From Flavobacterium sp. 123 (lineage in GTDB: Bacteria; Bacteroidota; Bacteroidia; Flavobacteriales; Flavobacteriaceae), in the NCBI RefSeq assembly GCF_003634825.1, contig NZ_RBXD01000001.1, forward strand, positions 1,696,501 through 1,760,500: 64,000 nt of DNA, in the 5' to 3' direction. Every line of letters begins with the position of its first letter. The stretch's first letter is position 1. The notes below the pieces were generated by a model that saw nothing but the letters and a program-made list of their open reading frames with translations, searched no databases and was not told where the DNA came from. The position numbers were made by a program, and so were the translations under genes. Of the stretch, positions 9,064-16,922 are shown piece by piece.

Positions 9064-10572
9064 ATGATTAAAATTATTAAAAGAATATCGATGTTTTTAG
9101 TGTTCGGCTGTTTATTAGCACTAACTTCATCCTGTGAAGATATAGAATGGGGCGGAATAACGCCAACTATTGCTCAAAAAGTAAGCGGATTAAGTGTTGC
9201 TTTAAATGGTGACGATGCTGTTTTAACTTGGACTAATCCATCAAATGTAAGTAGCATAGTTGTAATTCATAACGATGGTGTTGCAAACATTGAAGGTGCG
9301 GCAACAACATTTAGCTATGGTATTATTGATGTAAACAAAGATTATACATTTACCGTAAAAACAAAAGATGCTGATGGTAATCTTTCTTTAGGTGAAACTG
9401 TTAGTTTACGCAGGGTAGGTCCAGAAGCTGTTCGCAACTTTAAGGTTGAACAAGATGGTAGGAACCTTATTCTTACATGGGATCTCATAGAAACCGGTTT
9501 GCAAAGTATAAAGCTCCAAATTAATGATGAAGTAGTAAATTTATCTGGAAATGTCACATCTTATACTGTAAGTGATGTAGCTGCTGGAAATTATACTTTT
9601 AAGATTAACACTTTTAATACTGCTAATGTCATTTCACCTTCTAGAATTATTGAAAAAATTGTGAATTATAATATTAGAAGAATTGCATTTTTAGGTGCTG
9701 CTGCAGAAAATACACCTGCCGCATGGAATGCTTGTAATGGAGGAGATTTTACAGTAGATGACGATGAAACGGCTGCGGCATGGTTTCCAAATATAGCAGG
9801 ACCATTAACAGAAGTTAGTTATCATTCGTTTACTGATGTAGCAAATGGTGAAGTAGATTTAAGTGTTTATGATGCCATTTGGATTCAGTTCGATGGAGGC
9901 TGGTGGGGAGACAGAGTAGCCCAATTCCCTAAAAATGGCGCTAACTGTATAATTGGTGAGGGACCTGCAGATGGACCTGCGTGTTCAGATTTAGCCGATA
10001 ATTTAATTAATAAAGTTAAAACCTATTATCAAGCAGGTGGAAATATACTTGTAAGTAATTTCGCTGTATTCATTTTAGATGATATTGGTGTAGTGGATGG
10101 CAATGGTGTTCCTAATCAAGCGTGGGGAGGTATAGGATATGAGGATTGGGCAACAGGTGGTGCTTGGGGTGGTAGTTGGACAGCAGATACTTCTAGTCCA
10201 TACTTTGCTGGTGTATCTTCAAGTACAGGTGGTTGTATTGGTGCAAATTTTGAGACTTTAGCCGCTGGTACTCTAAAAAAGAATAGAGTTGCTCAATATA
10301 ATATGGATTTTGGTCCATGGAAAGCCGCAACATTGAATGAAACCAGGTCAAATTTTGAAGCTACTGTAGGTGGTAATATTCTTTGGGGTAACTGTGATGG
10401 TAACGAAGTTTGGGGTGTAGAATGGCCTTCAAAAGGAACAACTGGTACTGTAGTTTGTGCTATAGGCGGTACTTGGGACTGGGAAGTTGGAGGTGCGTCT
10501 AATGGTAATAACATGAAGATAATTACTAAAAATATTTTAACCCATTTAGCAGATTTAGGTCTTTCAAACTAA
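9064..10572 (+). CDS. Surface glycan-binding lipoprotein with DUF4960-type C-terminal domain
   Basis: The 502-residue product is a lipoprotein (Cys24 in LTSSC). Residues about 36-205 look like two fibronectin-III/Ig-like repeats (VSGLSVALNGDDAVLTW and VRNFKVEQDGRNLILTW). The C-terminal 300 residues are Trp- and Gly-rich, with AFLGAAAENTPAAWNA and WIQFDGGWWGDRVAQFP. They resemble the DUF4960 domain I recall next to GH32/SusCD genes in Bacteroidota fructan loci, where such proteins bind levan at the surface. By position it replaces SusE/SusF. The binding role is inferred from context and domain resemblance. It is separated from the susD-like gene by 210 bases containing a stem-loop, so expression may differ from that of the SusCD pair. 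Confidence 0.7.
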   Translation: MIKIIKRISMFLVFGCLLALTSSCEDIEWGGITPTIAQKVSGLSVALNGDDAVLTWTNPSNVSSIVVIHNDGVANIEGAATTFSYGIIDVNKDYTFTVKTKDADGNLSLGETVSLRRVGPEAVRNFKVEQDGRNLILTWDLIETGLQSIKLQINDEVVNLSGNVTSYTVSDVAAGNYTFKINTFNTANVISPSRIIEKIVNYNIRRIAFLGAAAENTPAAWNACNGGDFTVDDDETAAAWFPNIAGPLTEVSYHSFTDVANGEVDLSVYDAIWIQFDGGWWGDRVAQFPKNGANCIIGEGPADGPACSDLADNLINKVKTYYQAGGNILVSNFAVFILDDIGVVDGNGVPNQAWGGIGYEDWATGGAWGGSWTADTSSPYFAGVSSSTGGCIGANFETLAAGTLKKNRVAQYNMDFGPWKAATLNETRSNFEATVGGNILWGNCDGNEVWGVEWPSKGTTGTVVCAIGGTWDWEVGGASNGNNMKIITKNILTHLADLGLSN

Positions 10573-10582
10573 TAACATATTT

Positions 10583-10612
10583 AATGGCAGTGTATTAGAA
10601 TACACTGCCATT
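10583..10612 (+). terminator. Hairpin terminator after the DUF4960 gene
   Basis: A 12-bp perfect stem (AATGGCAGTGTA at 10583-10594, partner 10601-10612) with a 6-base loop starts 10 bases after the stop codon. The trailing sequence is T/A-rich but lacks a long T-run, so termination may be partial. Confidence 0.6.
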
Positions 10613-10931
10613 GTTAAAATTATTTAGTAGTGATATTTTTAATAAAAAGAAAAAATCACTCATGAAATAAAGTTATAAAAGATAAGTTACTAATGACGTC
10701 GTCATAATTAGTGCTATTGGTGAAGGTGAACTTAAGTGAAACCTTAACAGCTAATGATAAATAGATTTGTTTATCACGATAAAAAAATTATTATAAAACT
10801 AAGATAATAGTATTTCTAATAACACGATTGCGTGTTTTAATAATGTGTTTAATAAATTTGTTTAAGTAGTGTTTTTAAATTAAATTGAGGATAGACTTTT
10901 GTTTGTCCTCAATTTTTAAATTTTTGGTGTA
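10613..10931. other. Intergenic region upstream of fructokinase
   Basis: About 320 bases without a gene. It holds a palindrome, TGACG-T-CGTCA (10694-10704), within a larger imperfect dyad (ACTAAT...ATTAGT). The rest is AT-rich. A transcript for the fructokinase gene probably starts here, but I cannot point to a clear promoter. Confidence 0.4.
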
Positions 10932-11849
10932 ATGGAAAAAAAATATAGTTTAAGTGCAGTTTGTTTTGGAGAAGTCTTATGGGATATTTTCCCAACGCAT
11001 AAAAAAATTGGTGGAGCGCCATTGAATGTGTCTTTGCGTATGAATTCTATAGGGGTAAATACGACTATGATAAGCCGCATTGGCGACGATGATAATGGGA
11101 AAGATATTTTGTCATTTTTAAACGATCAAGCGGTAGCTACTGATTTGATTCAAATTACTGGTGAATATAAAACAGGTGCTGTTCAAGTAATGATTAATGA
11201 AAAAGGGAATGCTTCTTATGATATTTTATATCCATCTGCTTGGGATAAGATTATAGAAACTGAAATGATGGATAAAGCAGTTGCTGAAGCGGATGCTTTT
11301 GTTTTTGGAAGTTTAGCTTGTAGAGATGAGGTTACTAGAGCCACTTTGAACAAACTTTTAGAAAAAGCAAATTATAAAATTTTCGATGTAAATTTAAGAG
11401 CTCCGTATTATACGATTGATGTATTAAATGAACTTATGTTGAAGGCTGATTTTATTAAATTAAATGATGAAGAATTACGTGAAATAAGCAGAGAATTAGG
11501 TTCTACCTATAATTCTTTTGAGCAAAATATCAAATTCTTAGCAGAAAAGACAAATACTAAGCAAGTTTGTGTTACTAAGGGTGAATTTGGAGCTGTTCTG
11601 TATAGTAACGATAAGTTTTATTATAATAGTGGTTATTTTATAAAAGTAGTTGATACAGTTGGTGCAGGGGATTCTTTTTTAGCTTCATTAATAGTAAAAT
11701 TACTAAGAGGGAAATCACCTCAAAAAGCATTAAATTATGCCTGTGCAATAGGAGCTTTAGTAGCTGGGCACGAAGGAGCTAATCCACAGATTTCTGAAAA
11801 GGTAATTAGGGATTATATGAAAATTGAAAAAAAATATAATAATATATAG
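10932..11849 (+). CDS. PfkB-family fructokinase
   Basis: The 305-residue cytoplasmic kinase has the PfkB/ribokinase fold signatures: an N-terminal CFGEVLWDIFP, the substrate-side GGAPLNVSLRM (27-37) and the C-terminal DTVGAGDSF (241-249) with catalytic Asp247. GGAPLNVA-type motifs after VLWDxFP are typical of fructokinases rather than ribokinases or adenosine kinases. It would phosphorylate fructose freed by the GH32 enzyme to fructose 6-phosphate, the entry to glycolysis. It is the last gene of the fructan locus and faces a shared bidirectional terminator. Length is normal. Confidence 0.88.
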   Translation: MEKKYSLSAVCFGEVLWDIFPTHKKIGGAPLNVSLRMNSIGVNTTMISRIGDDDNGKDILSFLNDQAVATDLIQITGEYKTGAVQVMINEKGNASYDILYPSAWDKIIETEMMDKAVAEADAFVFGSLACRDEVTRATLNKLLEKANYKIFDVNLRAPYYTIDVLNELMLKADFIKLNDEELREISRELGSTYNSFEQNIKFLAEKTNTKQVCVTKGEFGAVLYSNDKFYYNSGYFIKVVDTVGAGDSFLASLIVKLLRGKSPQKALNYACAIGALVAGHEGANPQISEKVIRDYMKIEKKYNNI

Positions 11850-11905
11850 TTTGATTTTTGTGTTTGGCATCTCCCCTTTTTTATTTACCACAAACGCTTT
11901 CAAAC

Positions 11906-11944
11906 AAAAAATCCCATTTAGTCTTTACCAAATGGGATTTTTTT
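11906..11944. terminator. Bidirectional terminator between fructokinase and pseudouridine synthase genes
   Basis: A 14-bp perfect stem (11906-11919 with 11930-11943) has an A-run on the left and a T-run on the right. It can stop both the + strand fructokinase transcript and the - strand pseudouridine synthase transcript. Confidence 0.88.
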
Positions 11945-11962
11945 ATGTTTAAAAAAGAAGTA

Positions 11963-12871
11963 TTAAACGTTCTTTAAATTGATAATTTCTTGTTCCGTTA
12001 AAAAACGCCAGTTTCCTCTAGGAAGATTCTTTTTAGTCAATCCTGCAAAAGATACGCGGTCAATTCTCAAAACATTATAATCAAAATGCTCAAAAATAGA
12101 ACGAACCACTTTTACATTAGCTGATCTTAATTTAAGACCAATCTCGCTCTTCGCTTCATTCTCAATGTAACTCACATCTTCAACAAAAACACGGTGGCCA
12201 TCAAGAACCAAGCCTTTATTTATTTTTTCTAAATCTTCAAATTTCAGATTTTTGTCTAATGAAACCTGGTAAATTTTAGAAGATTTTTGGCTTGGTAAAG
12301 TAAATTTACGAAGCATATCAGTATCATTCGTAAACAACAATAAACCAGTAGTATTCTTGTCCATTCTTCCTACAGGAGCAATTTTTGCATTAGTAGAACC
12401 ACGAACTAATTCCAGAACATTACGAAATTCTTGACCTTCATCAAGAGCCGTTGTAAAGTTTTTAGGTTTATTAAGTAAGATGTATTCTTTTTTCTCAGGA
12501 GTTAAAACAGCACCGTCAAAATTCACGATATCGCCTGGTTTTACCATATATCCCATTTCAGTAACAGGAACATTATTCACCTTTACATTACCAGATTGGA
12601 TATAAATATCTGCATCACGACGGGAACATACACCTGAATTAGAAATGTATTTATTCAAACGAATTTCGTCCGCTACCTTTGGTCTTTTTGGAGCTTGATT
12701 CGGTTTTTTCTCTACTTTATTAGCAGCCGCTTCAGCAACTTTTGGATTTATTTTTACTTTTTTTGGCCCTTGTGCCCTTTTTTGCATCGCAGGTTTTGGC
12801 TTGTTAGAACTTGGTCTAGAACTTGTTGGTCTAGCGCCACTTCTCTTATTATTGCCTTCCTTATTATTCAT
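11963..12871 (-). CDS. RsuA/RluB-family rRNA pseudouridine synthase
   Basis: The 302-residue protein isomerises a uridine in rRNA to pseudouridine. An S4 RNA-binding domain is at about 69-115 (RLNKYISNSGVCSRRDADIYI). The catalytic domain contains the GRMDKNTTGLLLFTND motif with catalytic Asp171 and ends with GNWRFLTEQEI. The first 67 residues are a basic, low-complexity Lys/Pro/Arg/Ala extension, common in Bacteroidota members and likely RNA-contacting. RluB (23S) versus RsuA/RluF specificity cannot be decided from motifs. It follows the isoprenoid genes on the same strand, separated by a REP-like element. Confidence 0.9.
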   Translation of the reverse strand: MNNKEGNNKRSGARPTSSRPSSNKPKPAMQKRAQGPKKVKINPKVAEAAANKVEKKPNQAPKRPKVADEIRLNKYISNSGVCSRRDADIYIQSGNVKVNNVPVTEMGYMVKPGDIVNFDGAVLTPEKKEYILLNKPKNFTTALDEGQEFRNVLELVRGSTNAKIAPVGRMDKNTTGLLLFTNDTDMLRKFTLPSQKSSKIYQVSLDKNLKFEDLEKINKGLVLDGHRVFVEDVSYIENEAKSEIGLKLRSANVKVVRSIFEHFDYNVLRIDRVSFAGLTKKNLPRGNWRFLTEQEIINLKNV

Positions 12872-12966
12872 AATATTCTATAATTTGTGCAAAGATAGTA
12901 TTTATATCATTGAGAAACGATTTTCGACAATCAGAAAAAGCTAAAGAGTTAATTAATAGCAATTAA

Positions 12967-13043
12967 GGAGCTGTTTCCTGCTATCCGCTATATCTTTACA
13001 GCCGAACCCCGGCTATAAAGGATGCCGCTACTATCAGGGCTAG
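12967..13043. repeat. REP-like imperfect palindromic intergenic element
   Basis: About 77 bases form a long imperfect palindrome. The left arm (GAGCTGTTTCCTGCTATCCG then ATCTTTACAGCCG) mirrors the right arm (CGGCTATAAAGGAT then CGCTACTATCAGGGCTAG) around a short ACCC loop. It is markedly more GC-rich than the surrounding DNA. I recall similar CCTGCTATCCGC...ATCAGGGC elements scattered between Flavobacterium genes, but only this copy is seen in the window. It sits between the ubiA and pseudouridine synthase genes and may also act as a terminator or processing hairpin. Confidence 0.55.
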
Positions 13044-13059
13044 TGGTAGTAATAGGAAA

Positions 13060-14019
13060 TTAGTAAATCAGCATCAACAATCTTTTACCATGCCACAGCA
13101 CTGCTGGATTGATAAGCACAATGCAAAACACACCAGAAACAATCAAAAATTTCAACACATTGTGAAGCAATACGTATTGTTCCTTGCTGTTGGATTTCCA
13201 TAAATAGCTTAAAAAGAAAATCAAAATAATAAAGCAACAATAAAAATAAATATCCATATAACCCACATCGTATATTTCGATTAAAATATAAACAGGAATA
13301 ATCGTTAAAATACTCAAAGTGGTGATAGTAGTTTTCGAAATAGTCGCGCCATACACAATAGGAATGGTTTTGTAATCATTCGCTAAATCGCCTTTTAAGT
13401 TCTCTAAATCCTTAATCATTTCCCGAATCAGCAATAATAAAAACAAGAAAGAAGCATGGGCAAAAATAACCGCAAATTGTCCTTTGTAATTCTCAATTTC
13501 TTCAAAAGGAATTTTAAAATAAAAATACAATAAGATGGCAAAAAAAGGAAGGACAGCCAGAAAAGCCGAAGTCAAATTGCCAATAATGGGGTATTTTTTT
13601 ATTTTATGCGAATAGAACCAAATCAAAAAAATATAAACCGAAAAGAATAAAAAAGCCCGCCAAGAAATGTATAACGCCATCAAAGCAACAATAAAGTTTA
13701 AGGAAAAATAAACATTCAATTTTGTTTTCTGGCTGACTAATCTATCGAGCATAGATTTGTTTGGGCGATTGATTAGATCTTTTCTGCTGTCATAAAAATT
13801 ATTGATAATATAACCCGAAGCAATCGTCAATGCCGAAGCAAAAACCAAGATAAATAAGTTGAAATCCAGTAAAATACTAAGCGCTCTTTTCTCGGGAGCC
13901 AATATAAATATTGCCGAAAGGTATTGAGCCAAAATGATAATAGGAATATTGTACCCTCTAACCACAGAGAACAAACTGATAATTTTCATCAACAAGAGTT
14001 TGTGCTGTCTGCTTAACAT
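13060..14019 (-). CDS. UbiA-family prenyltransferase (geranylgeranylglycerol-phosphate geranylgeranyltransferase-like)
   Basis: The 319-residue polytopic membrane protein has the two Asp-rich prenyl-diphosphate/Mg2+ motifs of the UbiA superfamily: NNFYDSRKD at 73-81 and DLENLKGDLANDY around 204-216. Eight or nine hydrophobic helices follow the usual pattern. It lies 33 bases downstream of the mevalonate kinase gene in an isoprenoid operon, so it probably uses a prenyl diphosphate made by that pathway. The family is often annotated as geranylgeranylglycerol-phosphate geranylgeranyltransferase in Flavobacteriia, but the acceptor is unproven. Met11 (MKIISLFSVVRGYN) is a plausible alternative start, 30 bases downstream of the one given. 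Confidence 0.8.
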   Translation of the reverse strand: MLSRQHKLLLMKIISLFSVVRGYNIPIIILAQYLSAIFILAPEKRALSILLDFNLFILVFASALTIASGYIINNFYDSRKDLINRPNKSMLDRLVSQKTKLNVYFSLNFIVALMALYISWRAFLFFSVYIFLIWFYSHKIKKYPIIGNLTSAFLAVLPFFAILLYFYFKIPFEEIENYKGQFAVIFAHASFLFLLLLIREMIKDLENLKGDLANDYKTIPIVYGATISKTTITTLSILTIIPVYILIEIYDVGYMDIYFYCCFIILIFFLSYLWKSNSKEQYVLLHNVLKFLIVSGVFCIVLINPAVLWHGKRLLMLIY

Positions 14020-14052
14020 TTCAGAAGTTTATTTTTTAGATTTAGAAGCCTT

Positions 14053-14991
14053 TTAGAATTGATAAACCACTTCTAGTTTGTAATCTTTCAAGGATGTTTT
14101 AGCACGTTCTAAATCTTCGGTAAAACCAAGAATATAACCACCTCCGCCTGAACCACATAATTTCAAATAGTAGTCATTTGTATCAATTCCTTTTTGCCAA
14201 ATACCATGAAATTGTTCTGGTATCATTGGTTTGAAATTACTCAAGACCACTTTAGATAATTTTTTGGTGTTCAGGAACAATGATTTCATATCACCACCCA
14301 AAAAGTTTTCTACGCAAGCATCGGTATGTTTTACAAATTGGGTTTTTAACATAGTACGGAATCCTTTGTCTTTTAGGTTTTCCATAAATATATTAACCAT
14401 CGGAGCGGTTTCACCTACAATGCCGGAGTCTAACAAAAATACAGCGCCTTTTCCGTCAAAACTTTGTGTAGGAATACCGGTAGCTTCGATATTGTCTTTT
14501 GAATTAATCAAAATAGGAATACTCAAATAGCTGTTTAAAGGATCTAATCCAGAACTTTTTCCGTGAAAAAAGCTTTCCATTTGAGAAAATATAGTTTTAA
14601 GTTTTAGTAATTTTTCACGAGTCAAATTCTCTAAAACGGTAATTTTATGTTGTGCATATTTATCATAAATAGCGGCTACTAATGCGCCACTACTGCCTAC
14701 ACCATATCCTTGTGGAATACTGGAGTCAAAAAACATTCCTGAGGCAACATCATTTTTTAAAGCGGTAATGTCAAAAGTAACTAAGTCAGGTTGCTCGTTT
14801 TGCAGGTTTTCTAAATACACCACAAAGCGTTTCAAATGCCCATTAGATTCAATCGCTTCTGGAGAAGGATTTTCTTCTCTTTTTAGCGCACCATTGTAAA
14901 AATTATATGGAATGGAAAGCCCTTTTGAGTCTTGGATAATTCCGTATTCTCCAAAGAGTAATATTTTTGAATAAAATAAAGGTCCTTTCAT
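14053..14991 (-). CDS. Mevalonate kinase-type GHMP kinase
   Basis: The 312-residue cytoplasmic kinase has the GHMP features: N-terminal KILLFGEYGII (9-19), the phosphate-binding loop GYGVGSSGALVAAIY (95-109), SSGLDPLNSYL with a probable catalytic Asp150, and a C-terminal GSGGGGYILGF loop. It should phosphorylate mevalonate to 5-phosphomevalonate. The GEYGI start and the position directly after diphosphomevalonate decarboxylase support mevalonate kinase, though phosphomevalonate kinase activity cannot be excluded from sequence. The gap to the upstream mvaD is 57 bases. Confidence 0.82.
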   Translation of the reverse strand: MKGPLFYSKILLFGEYGIIQDSKGLSIPYNFYNGALKREENPSPEAIESNGHLKRFVVYLENLQNEQPDLVTFDITALKNDVASGMFFDSSIPQGYGVGSSGALVAAIYDKYAQHKITVLENLTREKLLKLKTIFSQMESFFHGKSSGLDPLNSYLSIPILINSKDNIEATGIPTQSFDGKGAVFLLDSGIVGETAPMVNIFMENLKDKGFRTMLKTQFVKHTDACVENFLGGDMKSLFLNTKKLSKVVLSNFKPMIPEQFHGIWQKGIDTNDYYLKLCGSGGGGYILGFTEDLERAKTSLKDYKLEVVYQF

Positions 14992-15048
14992 AATTGAAAT
15001 GAGGTGTTAATAGTAGCTTTGACTTTATGAACTAAAGATATGAAAAAT

Positions 15049-16131
15049 TTAGTTTCGAATTGCGCCAATTCCAATTTCGTCACAAATGTACTGACCATTT
15101 TGACAATAGCCAACTAATTCGTCCTTAATAAATTGCAATACTTTTTCTTGGCTGCTTTTTGGATACAAAACATGCACATTTGCTCCAGCATCTAGAGTGA
15201 AACAAACTGGTGTTTTGGTTTCATTTCGGAACTTCCAAATGGCATTAATAATCTGCAAGGTGTTGGGTTTCATTAATATAAAATACGGCATCGAAGTCAT
15301 CATCATCGCATGCAATGTCAGTGCTTCACTTTCAACCACTTTTATAAATTCCTCTAAGTTTCCGCTTTCAAAAATAGGAATAAGTGTATCTAAATTTTCG
15401 TGTGCTTGCGCAAATCGCCTTTCGGCAAAAGGATGGTTGTGCATCAAATCATGACCCACAGTACTCGAAACTTGTTTTTCGCCTTTGTCAACAAGCAAAA
15501 TAGTATCTTGAAACTGCTTGAAATTATCATGAATAGCATACGGATATTCTACTCCAAACAAATCAGAACTTCCTTCAATATTAGCTTGATTTCCCCAAAC
15601 AACAACACTTCCTTTTACACTTCTACAAGCACTTCCAGAACCTAAACGAGCCAAAAGTGATGCTTTTTGATAAAAATAATCGTCAGTCATTGCTGGATTT
15701 AAAGCTTTTTCTACACTCATTAAATTCATTGCCAAAGCGGCCATTCCCGAAGCAGAAGATGCTATTCCAGAACTATGCGGAAAAGTATTTTCAGTGTCAA
15801 TCGTGAAATGATAGTCTTTCAAAAACGGCATATAGATTTCAATGCGTTCTAGAAATTTCTGAATTTTTGGTTTGAATTCTTCTTTCGGTTTTCCTTCAAA
15901 AAGTAAATCAAATGAAAAATTTCCTGTATTTATTTTTTTGGCGAAAGCCAATTTAGTTATCGTTTTACAAGTATTCAAGGTAAAACTCACCGAAGGATTT
16001 GCAGGAATCTGATTGTCTTTTTTGCCCCAATATTTTACAAGTGCAATATTGCTGGGTGCGCTCCATTGAAAATTTCCGCTTTCTATGGTTTGAGAATATT
16101 TTGATGGAATAAAATCGGTTGCTGCAATCAT
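15049..16131 (-). CDS. mvaD: Diphosphomevalonate decarboxylase
   Basis: The 360-residue enzyme converts 5-diphosphomevalonate to isopentenyl diphosphate with ATP. The diagnostic N-terminal stretch SNIALVKYWGKKD (27-39) with the PANPSVSFTL segment, and the ATP loop HSSGIASSASGM (119-130), are all present. The product is a little longer at both ends than minimal family members but intact. It is first in the - strand isoprenoid operon, and a TATCTTTG promoter element lies 18 bases upstream. Its presence shows that this organism makes isoprenoids by the mevalonate route. Confidence 0.95.
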   Translation of the reverse strand: MIAATDFIPSKYSQTIESGNFQWSAPSNIALVKYWGKKDNQIPANPSVSFTLNTCKTITKLAFAKKINTGNFSFDLLFEGKPKEEFKPKIQKFLERIEIYMPFLKDYHFTIDTENTFPHSSGIASSASGMAALAMNLMSVEKALNPAMTDDYFYQKASLLARLGSGSACRSVKGSVVVWGNQANIEGSSDLFGVEYPYAIHDNFKQFQDTILLVDKGEKQVSSTVGHDLMHNHPFAERRFAQAHENLDTLIPIFESGNLEEFIKVVESEALTLHAMMMTSMPYFILMKPNTLQIINAIWKFRNETKTPVCFTLDAGANVHVLYPKSSQEKVLQFIKDELVGYCQNGQYICDEIGIGAIRN

Positions 16132-16148
16132 AAATAATAAAATTTTTG

Positions 16149-16156
16149 CAAAGATA
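16149..16156 (-). promoter_or_regulatory. -7 promoter element upstream of mvaD
   Basis: On the - strand this reads TATCTTTG, an exact match to the Bacteroidota -7 consensus TAnnTTTG, 18 bases before the mvaD start codon. No clear TTTG -33 box is seen 20 bases further upstream. Confidence 0.55.
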
Positions 16157-16227
16157 CCTTTTTTGATTTATTTGTTAATTCGTTTAGTTGGTTAATCGGC
16201 GAAAATATTTCCTAAATTTGGGCAAAT

Positions 16228-16409
16228 AACCATATAAGTAATTTAAGTCTATCAAAGGCTTTATTTAACATCAATAATCTTTTTTAAACCATTTAGGAAT
16301 TAAGGTTCATTAAGGAATAGTATCTTTTTTTTAATTTATTGATGGCTAGAATTGGAAAGTTTATAAAAGAATTAATAAACTTATATTTTCTTAAATTACT
16401 TATATGGTT
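16228..16409. repeat. MITE-like element bounded by 20-bp perfect inverted repeats
   Basis: AACCATATAAGTAATTTAAG at 16228-16247 is repeated exactly in inverted orientation at 16390-16409, enclosing 142 bases without a coding frame. It fills most of the intergenic space between divergent mvaD and tspO. No clear target-site duplication is visible. The size and termini suggest a miniature inverted-repeat element or a very large intergenic stem-loop. Confidence 0.6.
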
Positions 16410-16443
16410 TTAAAAAAAATCTTCTATTTTAAAAAAAATAAAA

Positions 16444-16920
16444 ATGAATAAAATCACCAGAATAATTCTTGTCGTTGTTGTGTGTCTTTCTATTGGTTAT
16501 ATGTCGGGTGTAGTTACTCGTTCTGCAATAACTACTTGGTATCCTACTTTAGTAAAACCAAGTTTTAATCCGCCAAATTGGGTTTTTGCACCTGTTTGGA
16601 CTTTGCTTTATCTTATGATGGGCGTGGCTGCAGGATTGGTTTGGGATAAAATAAATCTGGATAAAGAGATCGTAAAAAAAGCTTTGTTTTTCTTTGCGAT
16701 TCAACTGGCGCTAAATGCGTTGTGGTCGTATTTATTTTTTGGATTGCACAACCCGATGTTAGCGGGTCTTGAAATCATTATTTTATGGTTAATGATTTAT
16801 GAAACACAGATTCAGTTTGCTAAAATCAATACTATAGCGGGTTATTTATTAGTGCCGTATCTGGCTTGGGTAAGTTTTGCAGCGGTTTTGAATGGGAGTA
16901 TTTGGTGGTTGAATAGATAG
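16444..16920 (+). CDS. tspO: TspO/MBR family tryptophan-rich sensory protein
   Basis: The 158-residue protein has five hydrophobic helices and the family signature WYPTLVKPSFNPPNWVFAPVWTLLYLMMG, followed by the aromatic-rich ALNALWSYLFFG and VPYLAWVSFAAVLNGSIWWLN. TspO proteins are membrane proteins that bind porphyrins and related ligands and affect stress and pigment responses; the exact role here is unknown. It is alone on the + strand between two - strand blocks. The upstream space is taken by a MITE-like element. Confidence 0.92.
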   Translation: MNKITRIILVVVVCLSIGYMSGVVTRSAITTWYPTLVKPSFNPPNWVFAPVWTLLYLMMGVAAGLVWDKINLDKEIVKKALFFFAIQLALNALWSYLFFGLHNPMLAGLEIIILWLMIYETQIQFAKINTIAGYLLVPYLAWVSFAAVLNGSIWWLNR

Positions 16921-16922
16921 TT

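Noticed and set aside
14231..14530. A 99-codon + strand frame inside the mevalonate kinase gene.
   Set aside because: Antisense shadow of a gene with clear GHMP motifs; no similarity or leader of its own.
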